Source: Halomonas sp. CH40 (GTDB lineage Bacteria > Pseudomonadota > Gammaproteobacteria > Pseudomonadales > Halomonadaceae). Taken from it: a stretch of DNA of 64,000 nt. Below, piece after piece: positions 45,853 through 55,135 of the stretch. Below the pieces are notes generated by a model. That model saw only the letters and a program-made list of their open reading frames with translations, did no database searches and was not told the origin of the DNA. Each line of letters opens with the position of its first letter. The first letter of the stretch is position 1. The stretch lies in contig CP112982.1 of assembly GCA_041875495.1 (NCBI GenBank), forward strand, positions 3,286,001 through 3,350,000, read 5' to 3'. The position numbers and the translations under genes are program-made.

Positions 45853-46980
45853 TCAACCCAGTACGCCCAGTACAATCGTCTTGTTATAGAACTCCAGGTA
45901 ATCGCTACCGCTGTTGGCAATTTCTCCCAGCGTGAAGGCGCCGAATACTGATTCGCCCTGCCCGACAGCCTCCAGCTCCTGGGTCATGTCATCGCCCAGA
46001 AACAGCACGCGGGAGATACAGTCAATCAGCAGCCAGTCAGCTGACGTACGCCTTGAGCCCTGGTGCTCGGCCATGGCCTGCTCGCGGGCATGGGCTGCTG
46101 CGGCAATCAGGGTGCTCGGGTTACCATTAAGCAGCTTGATCATACAGCCTTCCGGCACTTCACCCACACAGGTCAACTCGCCCTGTTCGTTCATCATCAA
46201 GGGGTCGCGCACCACCATTTCAGCCCCTAGCCGCGAAATACCCAACGGGTAGGATTTAGCCACGGAAAAGAAGTTGTCGAGGCTGATATCCTGGCCGCTG
46301 TGGGCATGAATCATTCGTGCGTAGAAGGTCGCAGCAGGCTCCCAGTCAATGCTTTTTACCACATTGCGCTCGCTGGAAGTGACGGTAAACGCTTCGCTGA
46401 CCGGCTCCCAGCCGTGGGTAACGCCAATGCTGCTGGGTACCGGCAGCAGCGCAATCAGCGCCGCGTCTTTTTTCAGGCCCTGCGGGGTGATCACGCAAGG
46501 GCGCTTTTCAAAACTTAACGAACCGGCACCGCCGCCAATAAAATTGTTTTCCAGCCCGAAGGTGTAAAACAGGCTTTCAATCAAGGCGTTGATACGCGAT
46601 GCCAGCCCATCGACAATCACCAGGTAGGTCTGCTCGCCACTGGCTTCAGGCCAGCGCTCGGCCAATGGCAGCAACGCTTCTTCGTACTCGGCGTCCGCAT
46701 CGCTCAACCCTTCAATCACACCAAGTTCGGGCGCTGCCTCCAAGCCTACCAGTAGCGTCCCTTTGATATGGTTACTGCCCTGATAGGCAATCTGCGGAAA
46801 GATACCGCCGGATACCGGCACCTCAGCGGCCTGCAAAAGAGGGTCAACGTCTTCCGGCTGCCAGCCGTTTTCATCGCAGGCCAATACCAGTATGGCGGCG
46901 ACGTCGGCCTGGGATGCCAACGTCTGTAGTGATGCCGCAAACCCCTCCACAGTTCCACTGGAATCAAATTGTAATTGCAT
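45853..46980 (-). CDS. FIST-domain signal-transduction protein
   Basis: 375 aa, soluble. FIST_N ('[20 protein letters not shown]', '[12 protein letters not shown]', '[16 protein letters not shown]') followed by FIST_C ('[20 protein letters not shown]', '[12 protein letters not shown]', '[20 protein letters not shown]'). FIST proteins are sensors for small ligands proposed to include amino acids or metabolites. The ATG at 46980 has GGAA 6 bp upstream; the in-frame ATG at 47004 has no site. Its operon partner is the two-receiver hybrid kinase. Confidence 0.9.
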   Translation of the reverse strand: MQLQFDSSGTVEGFAASLQTLASQADVAAILVLACDENGWQPEDVDPLLQAAEVPVSGGIFPQIAYQGSNHIKGTLLVGLEAAPELGVIEGLSDADAEYEEALLPLAERWPEASGEQTYLVIVDGLASRINALIESLFYTFGLENNFIGGGAGSLSFEKRPCVITPQGLKKDAALIALLPVPSSIGVTHGWEPVSEAFTVTSSERNVVKSIDWEPAATFYARMIHAHSGQDISLDNFFSVAKSYPLGISRLGAEMVVRDPLMMNEQGELTCVGEVPEGCMIKLLNGNPSTLIAAAAHAREQAMAEHQGSRRTSADWLLIDCISRVLFLGDDMTQELEAVGQGESVFGAFTLGEIANSGSDYLEFYNKTIVLGVLG

Positions 46981-47096
46981 CGTGATTTCCTGTTGGTAAG
47001 CCAAGTCTTAGGGTGGTGATTTTAATGGTGTTGGTGAGCCACTATTTATTAGTTATTGAGTCGCGAGCAGCCGTTGACTTACGCTCCCTGGCCGTA

Positions 47097-49163
47097 TCAG
47101 TTGGCCACGACTGCTTTGACATGGGCCTGCAGGAAAGCCAGGCAGGCTTGCGGTTCCATGGGTCTGGCCAGCAGAAACCCCTGAACGTCATCCACATCAA
47201 GCGCATCGAGATAGTCACGCTGGCGCTGGGTTTCTACGCCTTCGGCCACCGTCTTGAGCCCCAGGCCCTGACTCAGAGCCGTCAGTGAACGCACAATGGC
47301 ACGATTTTGACGCGCTTCAGCGACATCAATGATAAAGCTACGGTCTATCTTTAGCGTATCAAGTGGAAAGCGCAGCAAGTATTCATAGGATGAGTGGCCG
47401 GTGCCAAAATCATCAATGGCAAGCTTGAACCCCAACTTCTTGAGTTCATAGAGGGTCGCAAGTGTGGCTTCCGGATTGCTCATGGCGGTGCTTTCAGTGA
47501 TTTCCAATTCCAGCTGCTGGGGCTTTACATCATACTCAGCCACATACTGAGCAAGACGCTTGGCAAGCCCGGCCTGCTCAAACTGGCGCGCCGAGATATT
47601 GATTGCCATGGCAACCTCAACGCCCTCAGCCTGCCACTGCGCCAACTGGCAACAGGCCTCTTCGGCCACCCAGTCACCTACATCAATAATCAGGCCGCTT
47701 TCTTCCAGCAAAGGAATAAACTCACCGGGCGATACCACCCCACGCGTGGAATGACGCCAACGCAGCAAGGCTTCAACACCGATAAAGCGACCGCTGGAAA
47801 GCTGCTGTTGCGGCTGGTAAACCAGAAAGAACTCCCGGTTGCCCAGCGCTTTGCGCAGGTCATTTTCAAGGCTCAGGGCATTGGTATCGTCAAAGGCTTC
47901 AACATCGTGATAAAGCATCACCTTTTGACTGCCCGCATTATGGCGACAAAAACGCTGAGCCAGCAGGGCCGTTCGCAACAGCTCATCACTGTTACTGCCA
48001 TCCTGAGGATACAGGCTGACACCCGCGGTGAAATCAACGAAGACCTCTTCACCCTTCACCTTGTGGGCGCGGGCCAGCGGCTGCATCCAGTTGTGGTAAT
48101 AGGCCTGCATTTGCTTGCTATCCGTGTGAGGCATTGCCACCGCAAAGGTGTCTGCCTCCAGACGGCAAATCAGAGCCTCGTGGCCCAGGCTTTGTTTGAG
48201 GCGCTGGGCAAACATGGCCAGTACCTGATCACCGGCGTCAATCCCCAGCGCATCGTTAATCCGGTGCAGGCGGCTGATATCAATCACACCGATCGACCAG
48301 GTCACCTGTTTGCTGTCTTCCAGTTGCTCATCCAGCAGGTTCAAAAACAAGCGTCGCTTGGGCAGGTCGGTCAGGCCATCATATTCGGCAAGGTAGAGCG
48401 CTTTATCCTCAAATAACCGCAAAGCAGTGACATCCTGAAAGGCGCCAATCAGGAACCCCTCCTGGGTTTTGGGGCTACTTTGCAGGCGCACAACACGTTC
48501 GGCATGGCCCAGATACAGGGTGACTTCAAGGTTGAGGCCCTCCTGACCTTCCCGGGCAGCTTCCAGCGCGGTATCCAGGCGCAGCCCGTCGGTATCATTC
48601 AGCAGCACCAGCAGGGCCTGGCGATTTTCCGGCAACGCAGTGCAGTTCAGCACTTCGGCGGCATCTTCTGACCATGTCAGCGCATCATTGCTGAAATTCA
48701 GCTGCCAGAACCCCAGACGAGCCAGCTTGCAGGCACTGGCTTGCTCCATCTGTGCCTCGCGCAGGGCTTTTTCGCGCTCAGCCCCGCGCAGGGCATATTT
48801 GACCCGCTCCACCAGCAGCGGCAGATTGATCGGCTTGGTAATAAAGTCGGTGGCTCCCGACGTAAATGCCTGATCAATCGACGTGACATCGTCGGAACCG
48901 GTCAGCATCAAGAGCGGCCGCTCCTGATTGGCAATGCCCGCTTCACCATTACGTACCGCCTGAACAAATTCAAAGCCGTTACGCCCCGGCATACTGACAT
49001 CCACCAGGGCAAGATCCGGGTTGCTTTCTTGCATCAGGCCCAATGCCTGCTCTACATCCGCCGCCTGAATGACCTGATAGCCGCGCTTTTTAAGGCCCGA
49101 CGATGTTAACAGGCGCACGGTCGGGTCATCATCTACAACAAGTAGCGTCTGCGCTGGCGCCAT
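47097..49163 (-). CDS. REC-PAS-degenerate GGDEF-EAL c-di-GMP phosphodiesterase
   Basis: 688 aa. Receiver at the N-terminus ('LLVVDDDPTVRLLTSSGLKK', acceptor Asp in 'LALVDVSMPGRNGFEFVQ'), a PAS-like segment (about 145-260), GGDEF at about 265-425 with the active site degenerate ('CRLEADTFAVAMP' at the GGDEF position) and an intact EAL domain ('GVEALLRWRH', 'LEITESTAMS', 'LAIDDFGTGHSSYE', 'KTVAEGVET', 'VQGFLLARPM'). Predicted c-di-GMP hydrolase switched by phosphorylation, so it could be the output of the neighbouring hybrid kinases. GAGGT precedes the ATG. It is divergent from the Hpt gene. Confidence 0.93.
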   Translation of the reverse strand: MAPAQTLLVVDDDPTVRLLTSSGLKKRGYQVIQAADVEQALGLMQESNPDLALVDVSMPGRNGFEFVQAVRNGEAGIANQERPLLMLTGSDDVTSIDQAFTSGATDFITKPINLPLLVERVKYALRGAEREKALREAQMEQASACKLARLGFWQLNFSNDALTWSEDAAEVLNCTALPENRQALLVLLNDTDGLRLDTALEAAREGQEGLNLEVTLYLGHAERVVRLQSSPKTQEGFLIGAFQDVTALRLFEDKALYLAEYDGLTDLPKRRLFLNLLDEQLEDSKQVTWSIGVIDISRLHRINDALGIDAGDQVLAMFAQRLKQSLGHEALICRLEADTFAVAMPHTDSKQMQAYYHNWMQPLARAHKVKGEEVFVDFTAGVSLYPQDGSNSDELLRTALLAQRFCRHNAGSQKVMLYHDVEAFDDTNALSLENDLRKALGNREFFLVYQPQQQLSSGRFIGVEALLRWRHSTRGVVSPGEFIPLLEESGLIIDVGDWVAEEACCQLAQWQAEGVEVAMAINISARQFEQAGLAKRLAQYVAEYDVKPQQLELEITESTAMSNPEATLATLYELKKLGFKLAIDDFGTGHSSYEYLLRFPLDTLKIDRSFIIDVAEARQNRAIVRSLTALSQGLGLKTVAEGVETQRQRDYLDALDVDDVQGFLLARPMEPQACLAFLQAHVKAVVAN

Positions 49164-49336
49164 GCGGTTACCTCAATGCTGTTATCGCAAATGGGGGTGA
49201 AAATAATAGTTGCGATTAGTGTAAACTCTCTCGACGCGTTATTTGTTAATGTTTGTTAATATTATAACGATAAACATCGTCGCATTCATTAATCTTCAAG
49301 TACATTTTCAAGACGTGCGGTTAGAAGAGAGCACTT
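49164..49336. promoter_or_regulatory. AT-rich divergent promoter with a 10-bp direct repeat
   Basis: 173 bp between divergent starts. Contains two adjacent near-identical 10-mers, ATTTGTTAAT and GTTTGTTAAT (49241-49260), one DNA turn apart, followed by AATATTATAACGATAAAC. Likely a regulated double promoter; the binding protein is unknown, though the OmpR-type regulator downstream, whose family favours such direct repeats, is a candidate. Confidence 0.45.
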
Positions 49337-49687
49337 ATGACCCTGACACTCGACACCCTGCAAGAATTTGATACCAGCGCCGGGCTTGCCTATGCCGATG
49401 GCGATGAGGAACTTTATCGTGAAGTGCTGGCCATGTTCCACGAGCAGCTGAGCGATGAGTTTGCCCAATTACCAGAGCAACTGCGCCAAGGCTGCGATGA
49501 CACTCTCGCCCGTCAGGTGCATACCCTGAAGGGGTCGGCGGGTTCTGTGGGCGCAACGCGTATTGAAGCCGTGGCCAAAGCGATTGATCAGGATTTCAAG
49601 GCAGGCAAGGTGCCCAACGATGAGCTTATAGACACCCTGCAGGCCTCGGTACAGGCGGCCAGCAATGAGCTGGCAGCGCTGGTCTGA
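49337..49687 (+). CDS. Free-standing Hpt phosphotransfer protein
   Basis: 116 aa four-helix Hpt domain. Phospho-His62 in 'RQVHTLKGSAGSVGATRIEA'. Length and layout match single-domain phosphotransferases. None of the three hybrid kinases in the window carries an Hpt domain, so this protein could serve all of them, passing phosphate to the OmpR-type regulator 106 bp downstream or the REC-GGDEF-EAL protein. Confidence 0.92.
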   Translation: MTLTLDTLQEFDTSAGLAYADGDEELYREVLAMFHEQLSDEFAQLPEQLRQGCDDTLARQVHTLKGSAGSVGATRIEAVAKAIDQDFKAGKVPNDELIDTLQASVQAASNELAALV

Positions 49688-49793
49688 TGACGCTGCCCAC
49701 TGAGCGCAGCCTGGCACCAGCCTTCCGGCACTCCCGAGTCACCGACTCGAACGTTAAACATTATCATTCCCTTTCGGGGTAACGAGCAGGCTC

Positions 49794-50492
49794 ATGCATA
49801 TCGGTATACTCGAAGATGATCCGCTGCAACGTCGCTTTCTCACCACATCGCTCAAAAACTGGGGTGATAAACACACCTGCGTTGACGCTTTTGAGCGCGC
49901 TGGCGAGCTGTTAAAAGCACTCCAGAAGCAGACCTTTGATTTGCTGATTATCGACTGGTACCTGCCAGATGCAGACGGGATGCACCTAGTGCAACGGTTA
50001 CGCCAGGATTTTGGCTGGATGGGCCCGGTATTGTTCATTACCGCAAGCCAGGGTGAGAACGATGTGGTGATGGCATTGGAGTGCGGCGCAGATGACTTTC
50101 TGACCAAGCCTATCCGCCCGGCTGAGCTACGAGCGCGCCTTTCCGCCCTGGCACGCCGGGCTGATATCAACAAGGGTATGGTTGCCGAGAATCTGTCCTT
50201 TGGCTCCTATACTCTGGCCCCACACAGTCATAGCATTTTATTGAATGACCAGACTATCCCCTTGACCCCACGGGAATATGACCTGGCAGCGCTGTTTTTA
50301 TCGCATATTGGCCAGCTATTTTCTCGCGAGCATATTCTTGAGATTATCTGGGGAATCAGCGCTGACATTACGACCCGAACGATTGATACTCACCTTAGCC
50401 GGTTACGCAAAAAGCTGGCCTTCAACGGCCAGCATGGCTTGCGTCTCAAGAGTGTTTATCAGTATGGCTATCGCCTGGAGCCCGTCGACTAA
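49794..50492 (+). CDS. OmpR/PhoB-family response regulator
   Basis: 232 aa. Receiver ('IGILEDDPLQRRFLTTSL', acceptor Asp in 'LLIIDWYLPDADGMHLVQ', 'DDFLTKPIRPAELRARL') and a C-terminal winged helix ('LTPREYDLAALFLSHIGQLF', 'TRTIDTHLSRLRKKL', 'YQYGYRLEP'). It binds DNA as a dimer when phosphorylated. The only transcription factor of the 33-kb signalling region, and there is no adjacent classical sensor kinase, so Hpt-mediated input is likely. A small stem (CGAGTC/GACTCG, 49735-49749) lies between it and the hpt gene but has no T-tract. Confidence 0.94.
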   Translation: MHIGILEDDPLQRRFLTTSLKNWGDKHTCVDAFERAGELLKALQKQTFDLLIIDWYLPDADGMHLVQRLRQDFGWMGPVLFITASQGENDVVMALECGADDFLTKPIRPAELRARLSALARRADINKGMVAENLSFGSYTLAPHSHSILLNDQTIPLTPREYDLAALFLSHIGQLFSREHILEIIWGISADITTRTIDTHLSRLRKKLAFNGQHGLRLKSVYQYGYRLEPVD

Positions 50493-50516
50493 CGTCGGAT
50501 CCTCAAGAAAGTAGCC

Positions 50517-50765
50517 TTAGCGGTGTTTCTGCGCCACCTTGGCATCACGCCCCTGACGCCATAGTTTGTGCCCAAACAGGGCGGCGGCGGTGAGCCCCAG
50601 GGCGGCAACGCCCAGCATCAACCACATCATCGGGCTACCCAGATGGCTGTGTACCTGCGTTGGGGCATGGCCTGAATGCGCCTGAACGCTGTTCATCAAT
50701 AGCACAGCGATAAAGCCTGCCAGGCTAACGAGAGTCGTTACGCTATGTTTGCGGGTTAGCAGCAT
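50517..50765 (-). CDS. Small secreted/membrane protein with His-rich mature N-terminus
   Basis: 82 aa. A hydrophobic signal segment (about 9-29) ends at 'NSVQA', followed by 'HSGHAPTQVHSHLGS', a second transmembrane helix (about 46-65) and a basic tail. A His motif just after a signal peptide recalls the mature start of HupE/UreJ nickel permeases, but the protein is far too short to be one. It lies 37 bp downstream of ureG on the same strand with a GGAG ribosome site, so it probably belongs to the urease operon. No family recognised; a metal-related accessory role is inference. Confidence 0.65.
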   Translation of the reverse strand: MLLTRKHSVTTLVSLAGFIAVLLMNSVQAHSGHAPTQVHSHLGSPMMWLMLGVAALGLTAAALFGHKLWRQGRDAKVAQKHR

Positions 50766-50802
50766 TATCTTTCTCCTGAAAGTGATTTAATCTATGGAAA
50801 GT

Positions 50803-51435
50803 TCAAGCACTGGCGGCGGATGGGCGACGCTCATCAAGCATGCCTTTATCGAGAATGAAGCGGATGATCTCTTCAAGTCCGACGCCGTCGTAGAGGTTGG
50901 TAAACACAAAGGGGCGTTCGCCGCGCATCTTTTTCGAATCACGCTCCATCACCTCAAGGGAGGCGTGTACCTGCTCAGCAATATCAATCTTGTTGATAAT
51001 CAACAGGTCTGACTTGGTGATACCCGGCCCGCCCTTGCGTGGGATCTTGTCACCCGCGGACACGTCAATCACGTAAAGGGTCAGGTCGGAAAGCTCAGGG
51101 CTAAAGGTGGCCGACAGGTTATCGCCGCCGGATTCCACCAGCACCAGTTCAAGCTTGGGATGACGCGCCTGGAGGTCATCAATCGCAGCCAGGTTCATCG
51201 AGGCGTCTTCACGGATGGCGGTATGCGGGCAGCCACCGGTTTCCACCCCGAGAATACGATCCGCTGGCAGGGCATCGTGCTTGAGCAGAAAGTCAGCGTC
51301 TTCACGGGTGTAGATATCATTGGTGACCACGGCAATATCGTAGTATTCCCGTAGCGCCAGGCAGAGTTGCTTGAGCAGCGCGGTCTTACCCGAACCAACC
51401 GGGCCGCCGACTCCTACGCGTAAGCAGTGGGTCAT
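50803..51435 (-). CDS. ureG: Urease accessory GTPase UreG
   Basis: 210 aa SIMIBI-class GTPase that drives nickel delivery to urease with UreE, UreF and UreD. P-loop '[18 protein letters not shown]' at the N-terminus, '[13 protein letters not shown]', the metal-binding C-P-H motif '[17 protein letters not shown]', '[17 protein letters not shown]' and guanine-specificity '[10 protein letters not shown]'. The frame is open 177 bp further upstream, but the ATG at 51435 with GGAG gives the standard length. Confidence 0.97.
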   Translation of the reverse strand: MTHCLRVGVGGPVGSGKTALLKQLCLALREYYDIAVVTNDIYTREDADFLLKHDALPADRILGVETGGCPHTAIREDASMNLAAIDDLQARHPKLELVLVESGGDNLSATFSPELSDLTLYVIDVSAGDKIPRKGGPGITKSDLLIINKIDIAEQVHASLEVMERDSKKMRGERPFVFTNLYDGVGLEEIIRFILDKGMLDERRPSAASA

Positions 51436-51469
51436 GGTTGTCTCCTCATTAAAGCGGCTTGTTAAGCGT

Positions 51470-52177
51470 CTAACTTCTGAATAAACGTGAATACTGGGTT
51501 TCGTGCAGGGCACTGGCCAGGGCGACACCGGGCAAGGCCGGGCCAAGGTATTCATCGTCAAGCTGTTGGGCCTGCTCCACCGCCGCGACAAGTTCCATGC
51601 GCAGTACCTCAAGCACCCGCTGGGCAGCGGTATGCCCTAACGGCAACGCCTTGCAGGCCACGGCCAGCTGGTTTTCCAGCCAGGCCCAGCCAAACCCGAG
51701 CTGCGCCTGATGCACCGGCACACCACGGAGGTAGGCGGTATAGGCAAACCAGGTGACGTACCCTGCCTGCTCAGGCAGCAGGTTGTTATCCGGCAGCAAT
51801 GCCAGGCTGCCCGACAGGCGTTTGAGAGAAGCCCCTAGACGGCTGTCTTCGGCTGCCAGCTCGGCAGTTTCGCGAGTCGCCGCTAGCCAATCGTCCCATT
51901 CAGCAACCGCAGCGTGGTCGCCACGCTCAAAGGCACTGTACAAACGCGCAATCAGCGGCAGTTCACAGCGGGTCAGGCCATCTTCCAGCACGCCGGAAAG
52001 CCACTCGGCCAGGCTGGTTTCACCTTCCACCCAGCCGAGTTCAAAGGCACTTTCCAACCCTTGAGAAAACGCAAAAGCGCCAATCGGCAACGCCGGGCTG
52101 ACCAGCTGCATCAGGCCGAGCAGCGCCAGCTGATCATCCTGGTGGGCAGGCACGCCCGGTTCAGTGAGCATGTTCAT
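51470..52177 (-). CDS. ureF: Urease accessory protein UreF
   Basis: 235 aa all-helical accessory protein that couples UreG GTP hydrolysis to urease activation. Signature '[20 protein letters not shown]' then '[14 protein letters not shown]'. The open frame runs far upstream inside ureE in another frame and is spurious there. Candidate ATGs are 52189, 52177 and 52171, none with a strong ribosome site; all overlap the end of ureE (stop 52161), so coupled re-initiation is likely. I chose 52177. Confidence 0.93.
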   Translation of the reverse strand: MNMLTEPGVPAHQDDQLALLGLMQLVSPALPIGAFAFSQGLESAFELGWVEGETSLAEWLSGVLEDGLTRCELPLIARLYSAFERGDHAAVAEWDDWLAATRETAELAAEDSRLGASLKRLSGSLALLPDNNLLPEQAGYVTWFAYTAYLRGVPVHQAQLGFGWAWLENQLAVACKALPLGHTAAQRVLEVLRMELVAAVEQAQQLDDEYLGPALPGVALASALHETQYSRLFRS

Positions 52178-52691
52178 GGTGGTGCTCATGAGGGTGGCTG
52201 TGTGCGTGTTCGTGCTCATGGCCGTGTTCATGATGATGAGCATGTCCACCGACGCCTTGGTAGGCGCCTGACTCGGAGTCGAAGGTGGCATCATGGTGTT
52301 CAAGCCGGGCGCCGAGTAACACCGCCAGCTCCTCCAGGACGTGATCCGGCGGAAAGCGTACCCAGCCGCCGTCGGCATCCTCACCCAGAGCCAGCTGCAC
52401 ATGGCGGTTGCCCAGATGGTAGGCCAGCCGTGCCAGCGGCAGGCCGGCACTGACTCTTGCCGTAACCACCGGTTCAATGGCCGCACGCACCCTGATCACC
52501 TCGCCGCTTTCAGCCTTCAAGCCCTCGCCATCACGCAGCACCGGGCCACGGTCGAGAAACAGCCCCAGCGGCTGGCCGCTGTCGCTTTGCGCTTTCAGGC
52601 GACCGCGAATACGCAGTTCAAACGGCAGTGTCAGGGTATCGCTGGCAGCGCTTGCGTCTATTGGCCCCAGGCGTTCTATCAGTTTCAACAT
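52161..52691 (-). CDS. ureE: Urease nickel metallochaperone UreE
   Basis: 176 aa. N-terminal peptide-binding domain and a ferredoxin-like metal domain ('PLARLAYHLGNRHVQLAL'). The C-terminal tail is strikingly histidine-rich: of the last 27 residues, 16 are His, interspersed with Glu, Ala and Gly. Such tails bind several nickel ions. GGAG precedes the ATG. The 3' end overlaps ureF. Confidence 0.96.
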   Translation of the reverse strand: MLKLIERLGPIDASAASDTLTLPFELRIRGRLKAQSDSGQPLGLFLDRGPVLRDGEGLKAESGEVIRVRAAIEPVVTARVSAGLPLARLAYHLGNRHVQLALGEDADGGWVRFPPDHVLEELAVLLGARLEHHDATFDSESGAYQGVGGHAHHHEHGHEHEHAHSHPHEHHHEHAH

Positions 52692-52732
52692 AGCGGCTCC
52701 TCAAATAAAAACAGGCTTGGGACAAAATGAAC

Positions 52733-54448
52733 CTAGAACAGGTGGTAGCGTTGGGCCAGCGGCAGCTCGGTCGCCGGCTCACAGGTCAGCAGCTCACCAT
52801 TGCAGTGCACTTCATAGGTCTGCGGGTCAACGCTCAGCTCGGGGCAGGCATCGTTGAGCTTCATATCCTGCTTGCGTATCTCGCGCACGTTCTTGCAGGC
52901 GGCCAAGGGGCTTGCAAGCCCCAGCCTTTCTTTGACGCCTGCGTCCAACGCGGCCTGGCTGACAAAGCTCACTCGCGTCTGGCTGGCAGCCCGACCAAAG
53001 GCACCGAACATAGGGCGGTAATGCACCGGCTGGGGCGTGGGGATGGAGGCATTGGGGTCGCCCATGGGGGCAGCGGCAATCATGCCGCCCTTGATAATCA
53101 TCGCTGGCTTGGTGCCGAAAAAGGCCGGTTTCCAGAGCACCAGATCCGCCATCTTGCCGACTTCCACCGAGCCGACTTCATGGGCAATACCGTGGGTCAG
53201 CGCCTGGTTGATGGTGTACTTGGCGATATAACGCTTGGCGCGGAAGTTATCGGCGCCCAAGGCTTCATCTTCCGGCAAGAGGCCACGCTGCACCTTCATC
53301 TTGTGGGCGGTTTGCCAGGTTCGGCAGATCGACTCCCCTACCCGGCCCATGGCCTGTGAATCAGAGGCAATCATCGAGATAACCCCCAGATCATGGAGAA
53401 TATCCTCAGCGGCAATGGTCTCGCGGCGAATGCGCGAGTCGGCAAAGGCCACGTCTTCGGGGATATTGGGGTCGAGGTGGTGACACACCATCAGCATATC
53501 GAGGTGTTCATCCACCGTATTGACCGTGTAAGGCCGGGTCGGGTTGGTGGAGGACGGCAACACATAGGGCTTGGCGCAGGCGGTGATGATATCCGGCGCG
53601 TGGCCGCCGCCAGCGCCCTCGGTGTGGTAGGTGTGAATGCAGCGTTCCTTGAAAGCCGCCAGGGTATCCTCGACAAACCCCGATTCATTAAGGGTATCGG
53701 TGTGGATGGCGATCTGCACATCGTAACGCTCGGCCACGCTCAGGCAGTTATCAATCGACGCCGGGGTGGTTCCCCAGTCTTCGTGCAGTTTAAGGCCTAT
53801 GGCACCCGCTTCCAGCTGGGCTTCCAGCGCTTCCGGCAGGCTGGCGTTGCCCTTGCCCAGAAAACCGATATTCATCGGCATTTCATCCACGGCCTGCAGC
53901 ATCTTGCCAATATGCCATTCGCCCGGCGTACAGGTGGTGGCATTGGAGCCGGTAGCAGGTCCAGTGCCGCCACCCAGCATGGTGGTAATGCCGCTCATCA
54001 ACGCTTCTTCTACCTGCTGGGGGCAGATAAAGTGGATATGCGCATCAATACCACCCGCAGTGAGGATCTTGCCTTCCCCGGCGATGACTTCCGTACCGGG
54101 GCCGATGATCAGCTCCACATCCGGCTGGGTATCCGGGTTACCGGCCTTGCCGATGGCCGCAATGCGCCCCTTCTGCAAGCCAACATCCGCCTTGACGATA
54201 CCCCACCAGTCGAGAATCAAGGCATTGGTGATCACCGTATCCATAACGGCCTCGCTATGCTGCTGGCTTTGCCCCATGCCATCGCGGATCACCTTGCCGC
54301 CGCCAAATTTCACTTCATCGCCGTAGTGGGTAGCGTCCTTCTCGACTTCAATCCACAGCTCGGTATCGCCCAGGCGTACCCGGTCACCCACGGTGGGGCC
54401 ATACATATCGGCGTAGGCCTGACGGCTGATCTTGTTGACCGGCTTCAT
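52733..54448 (-). CDS. ureC: Urease subunit alpha (catalytic)
   Basis: 571 aa; hydrolyses urea to ammonia and carbamate. All nickel and catalytic residues are visible: His137 and His139 ('GGIDAHIHF'), carbamylated Lys220 ('[11 protein letters not shown]'), His249 ('IAIHTDT'), His275 ('[12 protein letters not shown]'), flap Cys322-His323 ('MVCHHLDP') and Asp363 ('[10 protein letters not shown]'). It overlaps ureB by ATGA. Nothing suggests inactivation. Confidence 0.98.
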   Translation of the reverse strand: MKPVNKISRQAYADMYGPTVGDRVRLGDTELWIEVEKDATHYGDEVKFGGGKVIRDGMGQSQQHSEAVMDTVITNALILDWWGIVKADVGLQKGRIAAIGKAGNPDTQPDVELIIGPGTEVIAGEGKILTAGGIDAHIHFICPQQVEEALMSGITTMLGGGTGPATGSNATTCTPGEWHIGKMLQAVDEMPMNIGFLGKGNASLPEALEAQLEAGAIGLKLHEDWGTTPASIDNCLSVAERYDVQIAIHTDTLNESGFVEDTLAAFKERCIHTYHTEGAGGGHAPDIITACAKPYVLPSSTNPTRPYTVNTVDEHLDMLMVCHHLDPNIPEDVAFADSRIRRETIAAEDILHDLGVISMIASDSQAMGRVGESICRTWQTAHKMKVQRGLLPEDEALGADNFRAKRYIAKYTINQALTHGIAHEVGSVEVGKMADLVLWKPAFFGTKPAMIIKGGMIAAAPMGDPNASIPTPQPVHYRPMFGAFGRAASQTRVSFVSQAALDAGVKERLGLASPLAACKNVREIRKQDMKLNDACPELSVDPQTYEVHCNGELLTCEPATELPLAQRYHLF

Positions 54449-54780
54449 TGGCTGTCTCCTTGCTGAGCATCCATTTCCAGGGGGCCCATGACATCCCCGC
54501 GAAACCCGTAGATATGACGCTTGCCGACAAAGGGAATCAGGGTGACTTCACGGGTCTGGCCTGGCTCAAAGCGGATAGCGGTGCCCGCCGCCACATCCAG
54601 GCGCAGGCCACGCGCTTTACTGCGCTCAAACACCAGTGCCGGATTGGCTTCGGCAAAGTGGTAGTGCGACCCCACCTGAATAGGCCGGTCGCCGGTGTTG
54701 GCTACCTCCAGCGTGATCCGCTCGCGGCCTGCGCACAGCTCAATATCACCGTCCTTTAACTGATACTCACCGGGAATCAT
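54445..54780 (-). CDS. ureB: Urease subunit beta
   Basis: 111 aa. Beta-sandwich subunit: '[20 protein letters not shown]' start, '[20 protein letters not shown]', '[20 protein letters not shown]', '[10 protein letters not shown]'. The ATG at 54780 with GGAGG gives normal length. Separate ureA and ureB genes are the usual bacterial arrangement. Confidence 0.97.
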   Translation of the reverse strand: MIPGEYQLKDGDIELCAGRERITLEVANTGDRPIQVGSHYHFAEANPALVFERSKARGLRLDVAAGTAIRFEPGQTREVTLIPFVGKRHIYGFRGDVMGPLEMDAQQGDSQ

Positions 54781-54805
54781 GATGGCCCCTCCTGATTGTT
54801 GATCA

Positions 54806-55108
54806 TTAGCTAATCGGCGTGTGGACGGTGACCAGCTTGGTGCCATCCGGAAAGGTAGCTTCCACCTGAACCTCATCGACCATCTCAGCAACGCCTTCCA
54901 TCACATCGTCACGGCTGAGAATCTCGCGGCCATAACTCATCAGGTCAGCAACGCTTCTGCCGTCGCGGGCACCTTCAATAATCTCAAAGCTGATCAGCGC
55001 CACGGCTTCCGGGTAGTTAAGCTTGAGGCCACGGGCACGGCGGCGCTCGGCAAGCTGGGCGGCTGAAAACAGCAGCAGCTTGTCTTTATCGCGTGGGGTC
55101 AATTCCAT
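54806..55108 (-). CDS. ureA: Urease subunit gamma
   Basis: 100 aa, full length. '[20 protein letters not shown]', '[18 protein letters not shown]', 'GYGRE'-equivalent '[18 protein letters not shown]', '[18 protein letters not shown]'. GGAG lies about 10 bp before the ATG; 27 bp separate it from ureD. Confidence 0.97.
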   Translation of the reverse strand: MELTPRDKDKLLLFSAAQLAERRRARGLKLNYPEAVALISFEIIEGARDGRSVADLMSYGREILSRDDVMEGVAEMVDEVQVEATFPDGTKLVTVHTPIS

Positions 55109-55135
55109 CGGGCATGTCTCCAGCAGTCCATCGGG

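Noticed and set aside
49735..49749. Terminator between hpt and the OmpR-type gene
   Set aside because: Only a 6-bp stem with a 3-nt loop and no T-tract.
53393..54466. 357-codon plus-strand frame opposite ureC
   Set aside because: Antisense shadow; the ureC active-site residues on the other strand are complete.
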